Source: Thermoplasmata archaeon | Lineage (GTDB): Archaea > Thermoplasmatota > Thermoplasmata > Thermoplasmatales > Thermoplasmataceae | NCBI GenBank assembly: GCA_021819605.1 | Contig: JAKAQT010000078.1 | Span: 1-7,333 of the forward strand | Length of the DNA stretch: 7,333 nt | Direction: 5' to 3' | Shown: positions 1 to 5,855 of the stretch, in pieces | Numbering within the stretch: the stretch's first letter is position 1 | Layout: each line of letters starts with the position of its first letter | Translations under genes and position numbers: made by a program | The notes under the pieces: generated by a model | Database searches by the model: none | The model's input: the letters and a program-made list of their open reading frames with translations, nothing else | Told to the model about the DNA's origin: nothing

Positions 1-370
1 TGAAGAGCGAATCCACCCCCTCAAATTCAACCATTATGAGGTTGAAGGGAGTTTCAGGCAGGAATTTCTCACTCCCGAAATAGCAGGTGGTGTAAGTGTG
101 CACTCTGCCCTCATTGGGAAGCTCATACCAGTCTGTCTCGGAGCCACACATCATGCAGTGTCCCCTGGGAGTGGCGTATGTGTATCCACACTTGCGGCAT
201 TTGCTTCCCATAAGTTTCTTCTTCCCCAGTGCCCTGAAAAATTCCGAATCCTGTGCATAACTGTGGATGTAGTCTATGTCATAGTGCGACTTGACTATGA
301 GCGGATCCACGTTGTATACTTCTGTTCCTTCCTGCGTCTCAGGCATCTTTGCATCATAATCTATTGTCAT
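1..370 (-). CDS. Zn-ribbon/OB-fold (DUF35-type) thiolase partner, partial
   Basis: This is the N-terminal 123 residues of a DUF35-family protein whose C-terminus lies beyond the left edge. A rubredoxin-like zinc ribbon is visible with Cys58, Cys61, Cys72 and Cys75 (CRKCG...CMMCG). It is followed by the start of the OB-fold, with the typical GRVHTYTT strand near residue 88 and a LIMVEFEGV strand near 111. In archaea such proteins bind SCP2-type thiolases and thiolase/HMG-CoA synthase complexes, bridging subunits and holding the CoA moiety. Here it follows the thiolase gene directly: its ATG overlaps the thiolase TGA in an ATGA arrangement, and a strong Shine-Dalgarno GGAGG (382-378) lies 7 nt upstream inside the thiolase end. 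Translational coupling and a 1:1 complex are inferred from this. Family assignment is firm; the exact substrate is unknown. Confidence 0.9.
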   Translation of the reverse strand, partial: MTIDYDAKMPETQEGTEVYNVDPLIVKSHYDIDYIHSYAQDSEFFRALGKKKLMGSKCRKCGYTYATPRGHCMMCGSETDWYELPNEGRVHTYTTCYFGSEKFLPETPFNLIMVEFEGVDSLF

Positions 371-1629
371 TTTACCGCCTCCATTATTGAAACTGTAACG
401 TAAGTCCCTGTTCCTGCATGGCTGTGTATGAGCCCGCGCTTTGCATTCTTGACCTGCAGTGTGTCGTCCTTGAAGTGTTTCTTGATAGAGTGCTGGAGCT
501 GCCAGAACATAAACACTGACTGCATGATTCCGGTGGCACCCACCGGATGTCCTGAGGCCAGCAGTCCGCCGGACGGATTTACAGGAACCTTCCCATTAAG
601 TGCGGATTTGCCCTCCTCGACAAATGAACCGCCTTCGCCATACTTGCACAACCCGAGGTCCTCATACGTCTGTACTTCCGATGATGTGTACGCATCATGA
701 AGTTCAACAAGGTCAATCTCATTGAGCGGGTCAGTGATGCCGGCGGCTTCATATGCCTCCTTGGCGGCAGTCCTGCCTGCCCTGAATGAGTGCACACCGG
801 GGTATTTGAGATTGCGGTAGTCAGATTCCTTCTCGTTTGCCAGGAGGGGAACCTTCTGGAATGGCCTGTCTGAAAGACGCATGGTATCTGTGCCCGTTCC
901 TATGCTCTTGACCAGAACGGGATTGTCGCAGATTTCGAATGCCTTGTCCTCTGATGCCAGAATAGCAACAGCTGCGCCATCAGACATTGTGCAGACATCA
1001 AGCCTTGTGAGAGGATATGATACCATGGGGGAATTCCTTACATCCTCCACGGTGAGTTTCATGGGGCTCTGGGCATAGGGGTTATGAATCGCATTACCGT
1101 GATTCTTTATTGATACCTTTGCAAGCTGTTCAACAGTGGTTCCGAACTCATGCATATGCCTCACTGCCATCATTGCATAGTAACCTGTATAGAAACCGCC
1201 AACAGGGTAGTCGAAATTGGTGTCGCTTGCAAGAGCTATGAACTCATTGCCTTTCCATGTGTTCACATGCGACATGGTTTCAAAGCCATAGACTGCACAG
1301 ACATCCATACGTCCCGATGCAACCTCCTCGTAGCCTGTCTGGAATGCCAGGCCACCGGTGGCTCCTCCACCCTCAACCCTCTTGCTTGGTTTCGGTGTCA
1401 GTCCGAGATAATCCTGAACCATGATGCCTGCCATCAACTGGCGCTGAAAATGATCTGAAAAATAGGATGCCACAGATCCATCAATATCCTTCAGGTCAAG
1501 ATGGATATCGTTGGTAGCATAATCGAAGGCCTTTTTCACCCTTAACCTGAAGTCCATTTCCGGCGTTGCCTTTGCAAATTTTGTCACACCGCCGGAAACC
1601 ATGTATACATTCTGTCCCTTGTGTTTCAT
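367..1629 (-). CDS. SCP2/archaeal-type thiolase-like protein lacking the usual Cys nucleophile
   Basis: This 420-residue protein has full thiolase length and fold markers. These include a HDAY motif (His311) in ELHDAYTSSE, GHPVGATG at 360-367 (the conserved catalytic His loop), and a glycine-rich C-terminal HSHAGTGTYV near 402. It belongs to the archaeal acetyl-CoA acetyltransferase/SCP2-thiolase branch, which makes or cleaves 3-ketoacyl-CoA in the cytosol and usually works with a DUF35 partner, encoded here immediately downstream. The stretch where thiolases have EAACASGG reads EGGGATGG (residues 86-93). The nucleophilic Cys is therefore Gly89 (codon GGA at 1365-1363), and ordinary acyl-enzyme chemistry looks impossible. 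It may be a non-decarboxylating or scaffold paralogue, or act on other CoA esters. The start is the ATG at 1629, preceded by a weak AGGT (1638-1635) 5 nt upstream. No HMG-CoA synthase gene is next to it. Confidence 0.9.
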   Translation of the reverse strand: MKHKGQNVYMVSGGVTKFAKATPEMDFRLRVKKAFDYATNDIHLDLKDIDGSVASYFSDHFQRQLMAGIMVQDYLGLTPKPSKRVEGGGATGGLAFQTGYEEVASGRMDVCAVYGFETMSHVNTWKGNEFIALASDTNFDYPVGGFYTGYYAMMAVRHMHEFGTTVEQLAKVSIKNHGNAIHNPYAQSPMKLTVEDVRNSPMVSYPLTRLDVCTMSDGAAVAILASEDKAFEICDNPVLVKSIGTGTDTMRLSDRPFQKVPLLANEKESDYRNLKYPGVHSFRAGRTAAKEAYEAAGITDPLNEIDLVELHDAYTSSEVQTYEDLGLCKYGEGGSFVEEGKSALNGKVPVNPSGGLLASGHPVGATGIMQSVFMFWQLQHSIKKHFKDDTLQVKNAKRGLIHSHAGTGTYVTVSIMEAVK

Positions 1630-1739
1630 AATTAACCTATTTCGCCATAGGTCTATTTCTAATTAAATTTACTCATCTGATATATCGGCCGTGATTGCAA
1701 ACATATTTGAGTATTCTTGATCTGTGGTAGCGCATTAAG
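1630..1739. promoter_or_regulatory. Divergent promoter region, thiolase and epimerase-like genes
   Basis: This 110-nt gap separates two divergent genes. For the minus-strand thiolase, an AT-only stretch at 1661-1670 (AAATTTAATT on that strand) sits about 36 nt from the ATG, predicting a leader of about 10 nt. For the plus-strand gene, ACATATTT at 1701-1708 sits about 36 nt before the ATG at 1740, again giving a short leader. The plus gene has no convincing Shine-Dalgarno. TATA assignments are by eye from composition and spacing only. Confidence 0.4.
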
Positions 1740-2582
1740 ATGAAGCTCATAGTAATTGGCGGTTCGGGATATATTGGCAGCAACATTGCTCTAAACATGC
1801 ATGCAGATGCAGTTGCATACTATTCCAGAACGAGAAATAAGGAACTGGACTCAAAGGGTGTTCAATGGATAGAGGGCAGCATCCTGGATGCTGAGAAGTT
1901 GGCGGAAGCCGTGAAAGACTACGACACAGTGGTGGATGCGGCTGGCGTTGACAGCGAGAAAAACCAGAAATTTTTCGATGTCCATGTGACCGGAATGAAG
2001 AACATCGTTGAACCACTGCTGAAATATGACAGTGGGCAGCGGCTCATTCACATCTCTTCAATCAACGTATACTATGGACAGACCGACTATCTCAGGTCCA
2101 AGGGCATTGCAGAAGACAATGCAGCCAGAGTTAAGAACCACCTCAACGTGAGGCCGTCAGTTGTATTTGGAAACAATGATCATTTTGTGCCAAGGCTTTT
2201 CAAGCTTGCAGCTGATTCCCCGTCAAAGCTTCCGGGAGACGGGAACATCTCCCCTGTTCACATCCTGGATCTCATCAAGGTAATAGAATCAGCAAAGGAC
2301 CTGAAGGGAGCAGTGGATGTCAGCTCAAGAGAGAAAATATCATTTGCAGAAGCTGTAAACTTGGCGAGGGAAAAGACCGGCAGGACCCCCGTAAGAATTG
2401 TTGAAAAGGGAATGGGATACAGTGGTGCTGTGGAGAAACTAAAGGAAACAAGGATATTTGAAGAATATGAGATAGACAGGTATCTGATGAACCTGTACAG
2501 GGAAAACACTTACATTGACAGATACGTGAAAGAGCCTGTTCTTTTCACGAACTACATAAAACAGTACGATCTCAAAGCATAA
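1740..2582 (+). CDS. NAD(P)-binding epimerase/dehydratase-like SDR (NDUFA9-like)
   Basis: This 280-residue Rossmann-fold protein belongs to the extended/atypical short-chain dehydrogenase group. The N-terminal MKLIVIGGSGYIGS carries the glycine-rich dinucleotide motif (Gly7, Gly10, Gly13). IEGSILD near 44-50 and VVDAAGV near 64-70 are the usual adenine-side strands. ISS (105-107) plus Tyr117-x3-Lys121 supply the Ser and YxxxK catalytic signature. RPSVVFGNNDHFVPRLFKLA (138-157) followed by SPVHILDLIKVIE (171-183) closely recalls the NDUFA9/complex-I-39-kDa-like atypical SDRs. It probably binds NADP(H) in the cytosol or at the membrane face; the substrate is unknown. No sugar-specific motif is evident. 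It diverges from the thiolase and its end overlaps the next convergent gene by 11 nt. The start is the only ATG giving an intact GxxGxxG. Confidence 0.85.
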   Translation: MKLIVIGGSGYIGSNIALNMHADAVAYYSRTRNKELDSKGVQWIEGSILDAEKLAEAVKDYDTVVDAAGVDSEKNQKFFDVHVTGMKNIVEPLLKYDSGQRLIHISSINVYYGQTDYLRSKGIAEDNAARVKNHLNVRPSVVFGNNDHFVPRLFKLAADSPSKLPGDGNISPVHILDLIKVIESAKDLKGAVDVSSREKISFAEAVNLAREKTGRTPVRIVEKGMGYSGAVEKLKETRIFEEYEIDRYLMNLYRENTYIDRYVKEPVLFTNYIKQYDLKA

Positions 2583-3060
2583 CGTGGCCTATTGCTTCCC
2601 TGTATACGAAGGTCGCAAGCTTTCCCAGATATTTTATAATGTACTCAGGAACCTCAAGTGAGAAATCCGGGTCCTCGGTGCATCTTATGAGGCTTGCCAG
2701 TGCATTGTTCATATGTGCGGAGCTGTTTAGCAGATGGGCAGCACGCCTGTCCCCCTGGCTCATTTTTTCCTTCATGTCAAGCCACACCTCGTCGGCATGG
2801 TTAAGCATTTTTCGCTGCTGGTCAGGCAGCTTTGAGTCTGGATCCACCAGCATCTGGCTAAGCGTATCAAGCATATCCAGAAGTTCCCTGGTTGCCTGCA
2901 GCCTCACTCCCTCAGCAATGGCAAGGCCAAGTTCAGCCTGTGCCATCCGCATCTCCATCTGATAGCTGAAAACTGGATGCTGCCTTGGCAATATCTGTCC
3001 ATTGTATTCGCATATGGCAGTTCTTGGATCTTCCTCTTCATTCTCCGGCATCAGGCACAC
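2572..3060 (-). CDS. Unknown acidic helical protein downstream of tRNA-Gln
   Basis: I do not recognise this protein of up to 162 residues. It is predicted mostly alpha-helical and soluble, with long amphipathic stretches (for example MEMRMAQAELGLAIAEG near residue 35 and ATRELLDMLDTLSQMLV near 56), an acidic N-terminus (ENEEEDP) and no signal peptide or membrane segment. Two starts are possible: GTG at 3060 or ATG at 3051 (MPENEEE), which I slightly prefer. Neither has a clear Shine-Dalgarno. The gene begins 11-20 nt after the 3' end of tRNA-Gln on the same strand, and the sequence 25-30 nt upstream is tRNA rather than a TATA box, so transcription through the tRNA is likely. Its TGA lies inside the end of the convergent epimerase-like gene. 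That it is a real gene is supported by length, by coding-like composition, and by the absence of a better ORF opposite. Confidence 0.72.
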   Translation of the reverse strand: MCLMPENEEEDPRTAICEYNGQILPRQHPVFSYQMEMRMAQAELGLAIAEGVRLQATRELLDMLDTLSQMLVDPDSKLPDQQRKMLNHADEVWLDMKEKMSQGDRRAAHLLNSSAHMNNALASLIRCTEDPDFSLEVPEYIIKYLGKLATFVYREAIGHVML

Positions 3061-3071
3061 ATCCAGAATAA

Positions 3072-3144
3072 TAGCCCCGAGCAGATTCGAACTGCTGTCA
3101 ACGGGTCCAGAGCCCGCTATGCTTGGCCTCTACACCACGGGGCT
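3072..3144 (-). tRNA. tRNA-Gln (anticodon CTG)
   Basis: The minus strand folds as a complete 73-nt cloverleaf. The acceptor AGCCCCG/CGGGGCT is fully paired with discriminator A at 3072. The D-stem is GTGT/GCAT. The anticodon stem GCGGG/CCCGT holds the loop CTCTGGA with anticodon CTG, which reads CAG (Gln). The T-stem AGCAG/CTGCT closes the loop TTCGAAT. CCA is not encoded and there is no intron. C56, the target of Trm56, is present. Confidence 0.95.
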
Positions 3145-3166
3145 TCGGTCAAGCGATGTAATAGGC

Positions 3167-3174
3167 ATTTTTAA
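3167..3174 (-). promoter_or_regulatory. TATA box of tRNA-Gln
   Basis: On the minus strand TTAAAAAT is centred about 26 nt before the tRNA 5' end at 3144, the normal archaeal TATA distance. It overlaps the TAA stop codon (3173-3171) of the upstream membrane protein gene, so there is no spacer between that gene and this promoter. Confidence 0.6.
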
Positions 3175-3611
3175 CTCTTTGCCTTTGACATTGAAGATCT
3201 CAGCAATGTCTGGCTGAATCCTATGAAACCGAATGCAAGAAGCCATAGCATTGCCATACTGAAGGTATATAATGCGGATCTGGTGGAAAGATATAGCAAT
3301 CCGGAAATTCCAGCCGTGAGGATGCATATGGAATTCAACCCCAGAAGGATCATCAGGCTCTTTCTCAGCCTTGCAGCCACTCCAAGAATAAAGGTATAGA
3401 AGCTTACAATAAACGTGAAGCCACCCAGAAGAATATGAAAGGCCAGAACCGGATAATGTGCAGATTGAGCAAGCACAGTTAAAATTGACCCACTCTCTGA
3501 GCCATAAAATGAATTGGCGTACATTCCTGCAACAAACTGGATTCCCAGAAGCGCCGTCATCAGTGTAAGGAGTAGTGCGACCTTTGAGCTGCCTGATCCA
3601 TGGTGGTTCAA
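3171..3611 (-). CDS. Four-helix integral membrane protein, unknown
   Basis: With the TTG start at 3611 this is a 146-residue protein with four hydrophobic segments: about 11-37 (VALLLTLMTALLGIQFVAG), 52-79 (HYPVLAFHILLGGFTFIVSF), 86-108 (MILLGLNSICILTAGISGLL) and 115-138. Two histidines seven residues apart (His52 and His59) lie at the start of helix 2. A haem- or metal-binding role is conceivable, but the CtaA/cytochrome motifs I know are absent, so I assign no function. The reading frame stays open upstream to 3803, but that part runs antisense to the divergent gene and is not membrane-like. TTG at 3611 is chosen because it lies 25 nt from a TATA-like element centred at 3636, implying a leaderless mRNA. 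The frame's first downstream ATG would cut into helix 1. Confidence 0.75.
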   Translation of the reverse strand: MNHHGSGSSKVALLLTLMTALLGIQFVAGMYANSFYGSESGSILTVLAQSAHYPVLAFHILLGGFTFIVSFYTFILGVAARLRKSLMILLGLNSICILTAGISGLLYLSTRSALYTFSMAMLWLLAFGFIGFSQTLLRSSMSKAKS

Positions 3612-3630
3612 CAGTCCCTTAAGATGCGCA

Positions 3631-3641
3631 ATATTAAATAT
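3631..3641. promoter_or_regulatory. Shared palindromic TATA-like element, bidirectional
   Basis: ATATTAAATAT is an 11-nt palindrome around the central base 3636 (arms ATATT/AATAT). It lies 25 nt from the TTG start of the minus-strand membrane gene and 26 nt from the GTG start of the plus-strand gene. Each distance fits TBP-directed initiation on or next to the start codon. No other AT-rich box exists in the 50-nt gap, so both genes probably use this element. Confidence 0.5.
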
Positions 3642-3661
3642 CTTGGTAAAGATGGAGAAAG

Positions 3662-4048
3662 GTGAAGAACTGGAGTGGACACATCTATTTCTCTGATGAA
3701 TTTCACTGGAAGGACCTGGAGAAAGCCTTTCCCGAAATATGGGATATAATAGCCGGGGAGACCAAACAGAATCAGGAAGAGGCACAGTACGACCAGATAA
3801 CACTGGAGCTGAACCTTGCAGAGATACGGAAAGATAAGAAACCCATTGGCTACATTAAGGATGGCGCAAAATACAGGATGGTTTTTCCTGAAGACAGGAA
3901 AGAGATGATCATCTACAGGGGAGGCCCCTCCGAGGAGATCAGGGATATAGTAGAATCTGTCACCAAGGTCCTGAAAAACAAGAAAATCAAGTTCCAGGTG
4001 GATTATGATAAAATGTTGCTTTACGAAATAAGAAAAAGAAGAAAATAG
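3662..4048 (+). CDS. Unknown small charged protein, 128 aa
   Basis: I do not recognise this family. The protein is soluble, rich in Lys and Glu, with an acidic and aromatic N-terminal part (DEFHWKDLEKAFPEIWDII) and a middle of alternating strand-like segments (ITLELNLAEI, YRMVFPE, EMIIYRG). A helix (EEIRDIVESVTKVLK) and a basic tail (EIRKRRK) follow. No Cys, signal peptide or membrane segment is seen. The start is GTG at 3662; the frame has a stop at 3647 and no earlier start codon. GGAG at 3654-3657 lies only 4 nt before the GTG, and the TATA-like element is 26 nt upstream, so the mRNA is probably leaderless or nearly so. It ends with TAG. It diverges from the membrane protein and is followed by a gap of 55 nt carrying the promoter of the next gene. 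Confidence 0.75.
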   Translation: MKNWSGHIYFSDEFHWKDLEKAFPEIWDIIAGETKQNQEEAQYDQITLELNLAEIRKDKKPIGYIKDGAKYRMVFPEDRKEMIIYRGGPSEEIRDIVESVTKVLKNKKIKFQVDYDKMLLYEIRKRRK

Positions 4049-4060
4049 ACAGAAATTATC

Positions 4061-4065
4061 TTTTT
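4061..4065 (+). terminator. Possible oligo-T terminator
   Basis: A run of five T residues starts 13 nt after the TAG of the 128-aa gene and precedes the next gene's TATA-like element. Archaeal RNA polymerase stops at such T runs. The run is short and has no hairpin, so this is tentative. Confidence 0.25.
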
Positions 4066-4072
4066 CAGGTAA

Positions 4073-4081
4073 TAATTATAT
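4073..4081 (+). promoter_or_regulatory. TATA box of ArsR-like gene
   Basis: TAATTATAT is centred 27 nt before the ATG at 4104, which predicts a leaderless transcript. It is the most AT-rich part of the 55-nt gap between the two genes. Confidence 0.5.
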
Positions 4082-4103
4082 CATATCCAGCGATTAGGTA
4101 TGG

Positions 4104-4607
4104 ATGGTCAGCAGAATTAAAGTAGTTAATGATGTGGGGGAACTTGTTTCAATTTTTCATGCCGCTGACAGTGATACAAAGAGGCGGTTGCTTCTTGATC
4201 TTTCAACCGGCTGGATAACAATGCCAGTTATAGAGCAGAAGTATGGGACTGAGGGCAAGAAGGCATTGCTCTACCTGGATAAAATAAAACTTATTGAAAG
4301 CCAGTGGATGACGGGGGAAAATGGCCCTGAAAAAGCATTCCATACGTACTACACAAATGTGCAGATAAATCTTCTGGGAAGCATGAGTGATCTGGCCGAT
4401 ATAATCTATGCAACGACCCTTACAGATCAGCAGCTCATGGAATATGAGGACAAAATAATGGGAATGATTGCAGACCCTGAAGGAGTCTTCATTGGAGACG
4501 TTTCGGAAAAACTTAACATTTCTCAGGCTCTTCTGCGCGGAATTGTGAAAAGATCAAGCATGCTTCAGATCAAGGGATACAAGATCGCAAAGGTCAGCAC
4601 CCCCTAG
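4104..4607 (+). CDS. Archaeal ArsR-like winged-helix regulator
   Basis: This 167-residue protein resembles the archaeal ArsR-type transcriptional regulators. An N-terminal winged-helix-like domain (about 10-65) contains SDTKRRLLLDLSTGWITMPVIEQKYG and then KALLYLDKIKLIES as the probable recognition helix and wing. A middle segment, FHTYYTNVQINLLGSMSDLADIIYAT (about 79-104), is the effector or dimer region seen in this family. A C-terminal second HTH (about 120-163) carries the characteristic SQALLRGIVKRSSMLQIKGYKI. No Cys metal site is present, so metal sensing is unlikely and the effector is unknown. ATG at 4104 is chosen over the out-of-frame ATG at 4100. The Trm56-HD gene follows 18 nt downstream without its own TATA box, so the two are probably cotranscribed. 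Family call is moderately firm; the regulated genes are not known. Confidence 0.75.
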   Translation: MVSRIKVVNDVGELVSIFHAADSDTKRRLLLDLSTGWITMPVIEQKYGTEGKKALLYLDKIKLIESQWMTGENGPEKAFHTYYTNVQINLLGSMSDLADIIYATTLTDQQLMEYEDKIMGMIADPEGVFIGDVSEKLNISQALLRGIVKRSSMLQIKGYKIAKVSTP

Positions 4608-4625
4608 CTTAGCTGCAGATTGTAA

Positions 4626-5654
4626 ATGATAACAGTCCTGAGAATAAATCATCGGCCTTACAGGGATAAGAGGATCACAACACATGTTGCACTGACCGCA
4701 AGGGCACTTGGAGCAGATGCCATTGTGGTTGACACAGAAGATGGGGAACTGAAGGATGCGGTTAATTCAGTAACCCATAATTTCGGTGGGGGCTTCAGCA
4801 TTGAAACAGGCAAAAATCCCATAAAGTTCCTGAAATCTTTCAGCGGGATTAAAGTTCACCTGACAATGTACGGAATACCTGTAGATGAATGCGTGCAGGA
4901 AATAAGGGAAAAGAGCCTGAACCGTGATGTTGTAGTTGTCGTTGGCGCCAGCAAGGTTCCCTTTGAATTCTACGAACAGAGCGATTATAACGTTTCGATT
5001 TCCAGTCAGCCCATAAGCGAGGTATCGGCACTTGCAATATTCCTGGACCGGTACTTTCAGGGAAGTGAGCTCAGCAGGGAATTTGGGGGAAGAATGCGCG
5101 TTGTTCCCACTGCCAGAGGAAAAATGGTGAAGATAATCCCTGATGAAAGGGAGTGCTTGAACATCCTTCACAGGGCAGGGGCCGATGAAAGGATAATTTC
5201 ACACTGTGAAGCCGTGGAGGCGCTGGCAGTAAAGATGGCAGAACTGGCCCATGCGGATCTGGATCTGGTTAGGGCTGGAGCTCTGCTCCATGATATTGGA
5301 AGGACCAGGACAAACGGAATAGAGCATGCCCTGCAGGGTGCAAAGATTCTAACGGAAGTGGGAAATATTGATGAAAGAGTTATCCTGATTGTGGAAAGGC
5401 ACACAGGGGCAGGAATCCCGGCGGATGAAGCTGAAAAGCTCGGACTTGGGCTCAAAGACTTCATTCCTGTTACTCTGGAGGAAAAAATAGTTGCACATGC
5501 TGACAACCTTTATTCTGGAACAACAAGAACACCACTGGCTGAAGTGGTAGGGAGATACAGGAAAAAGGGGCTGGAAAAAGCGGCAGAAAGAATTCTGAAT
5601 CTTCACAGAGAATTATCAGCAATCTGTGGAGTGGATATTGACAGCATCCTCTGA
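4626..5654 (+). CDS. trm56: Fused tRNA (cytidine-56) 2'-O-methyltransferase and HD hydrolase
   Basis: Residues 1-165 form an archaeal Trm56 SPOUT methyltransferase. The N-terminal VLRINHRPYRDKRITTHVAL is nearly diagnostic. VVVVGASKVPFEFYE (103-117) and YNVSISSQPISEVSALAIFL (121-140) are the trefoil-knot SAM-binding loops. The enzyme methylates the 2'-OH of C56 in the T-loop of tRNAs. Residues about 170-335 are an HD-superfamily metal-dependent phosphohydrolase domain. The ligand set is His193, His222-Asp223 (GALLHDIGRT) and Asp293 (AHADNL), with His234 and His259 as possible further metal ligands. It resembles the archaeal TIGR00295-type HD proteins; its substrate is unknown. Typical Trm56 alone is about half this length, so this is a genuine fusion in one uninterrupted frame. 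It sits 18 nt after the ArsR-like gene, without a clear Shine-Dalgarno, and 44 nt before tRNA-Asn. Confidence 0.93.
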   Translation: MITVLRINHRPYRDKRITTHVALTARALGADAIVVDTEDGELKDAVNSVTHNFGGGFSIETGKNPIKFLKSFSGIKVHLTMYGIPVDECVQEIREKSLNRDVVVVVGASKVPFEFYEQSDYNVSISSQPISEVSALAIFLDRYFQGSELSREFGGRMRVVPTARGKMVKIIPDERECLNILHRAGADERIISHCEAVEALAVKMAELAHADLDLVRAGALLHDIGRTRTNGIEHALQGAKILTEVGNIDERVILIVERHTGAGIPADEAEKLGLGLKDFIPVTLEEKIVAHADNLYSGTTRTPLAEVVGRYRKKGLEKAAERILNLHRELSAICGVDIDSIL

Positions 5655-5663
5655 ATACGAAAA

Positions 5664-5671
5664 GATTAAGA
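5664..5671 (+). promoter_or_regulatory. Weak TATA-like site of tRNA-Asn
   Basis: GATTAAGA inside an A-rich stretch is about 31 nt before the tRNA-Asn 5' end and just after the Trm56-HD stop. It is a poor match, and read-through from the upstream operon is an alternative. Confidence 0.25.
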
Positions 5672-5698
5672 GAACTGAAAAGCTTTCCGTATACCTTT

Positions 5699-5771
5699 GC
5701 CGTTGTAGCTTAGCTGGTAGAGCACTCGGCTGTTAACCGAGCGGTCGTCGGTTCGAATCCGACCAGCGGCG
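5699..5771 (+). tRNA. tRNA-Asn (anticodon GTT)
   Basis: This is a complete 73-nt cloverleaf. The acceptor GCCGTTG/CAGCGGC has one G-T pair, and the discriminator is G. The D-arm is GCTTAGCTGGTAGAGC. The anticodon stem CTCGG/CCGAG encloses the loop CTGTTAA with anticodon GTT. The T-stem GTCGG/CCGAC encloses TTCGAAT. There is no intron and no encoded CCA. Its 3' end is only 7 nt from the stop codon of the convergent tnpB remnant. Confidence 0.96.
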
Positions 5772-5811
5772 TATTCCCTTATCTCATCTGGCTGCGAGAG
5801 CAGGTTCGTTC

Positions 5812-5825
5812 TTGACATATGTCAA
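5812..5825. repeat. Perfect 14-nt palindrome at tnpB 3' end
   Basis: TTGACATATGTCAA is perfectly self-complementary and lies in the 3' part of the tnpB frame, 40 nt from tRNA-Asn. It could form part of the transposon right end, of a guide-RNA scaffold, or of a protein-binding site. Confidence 0.5.
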
Positions 5826-5836
5826 CTACCAACGGC

Positions 5837-5855
5837 TGAAGCACGCTGGCTTGCA
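5837..5855 (-). other. Small bulged hairpin near candidate element right end
   Basis: The segment can fold as TG+AAGC paired with GCTT+CA, with one bulged base and a 6-nt loop. Subterminal hairpins with a bulged base are recognised by IS200/IS605 TnpA, and such 3' regions also give rise to TnpB guide RNAs. The stem is short, so this is only suggestive. Confidence 0.25.

Noticed and set aside
98..403. Open frame of 101 codons on plus
   Set aside because: It lies opposite the DUF35 partner and the end of the thiolase, both clear family members; its own translation is Cys/Val/Ile-rich without motifs.
3612..3803. N-terminal extension of the membrane protein frame
   Set aside because: It runs antisense to the 128-aa plus-strand gene, has low-complexity Ser/Pro/Arg content, and would start beyond the shared promoter element.
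4767..5606. Minus-strand open frames inside Trm56-HD
   Set aside because: They lie opposite a strongly recognised two-domain enzyme and encode no motif.
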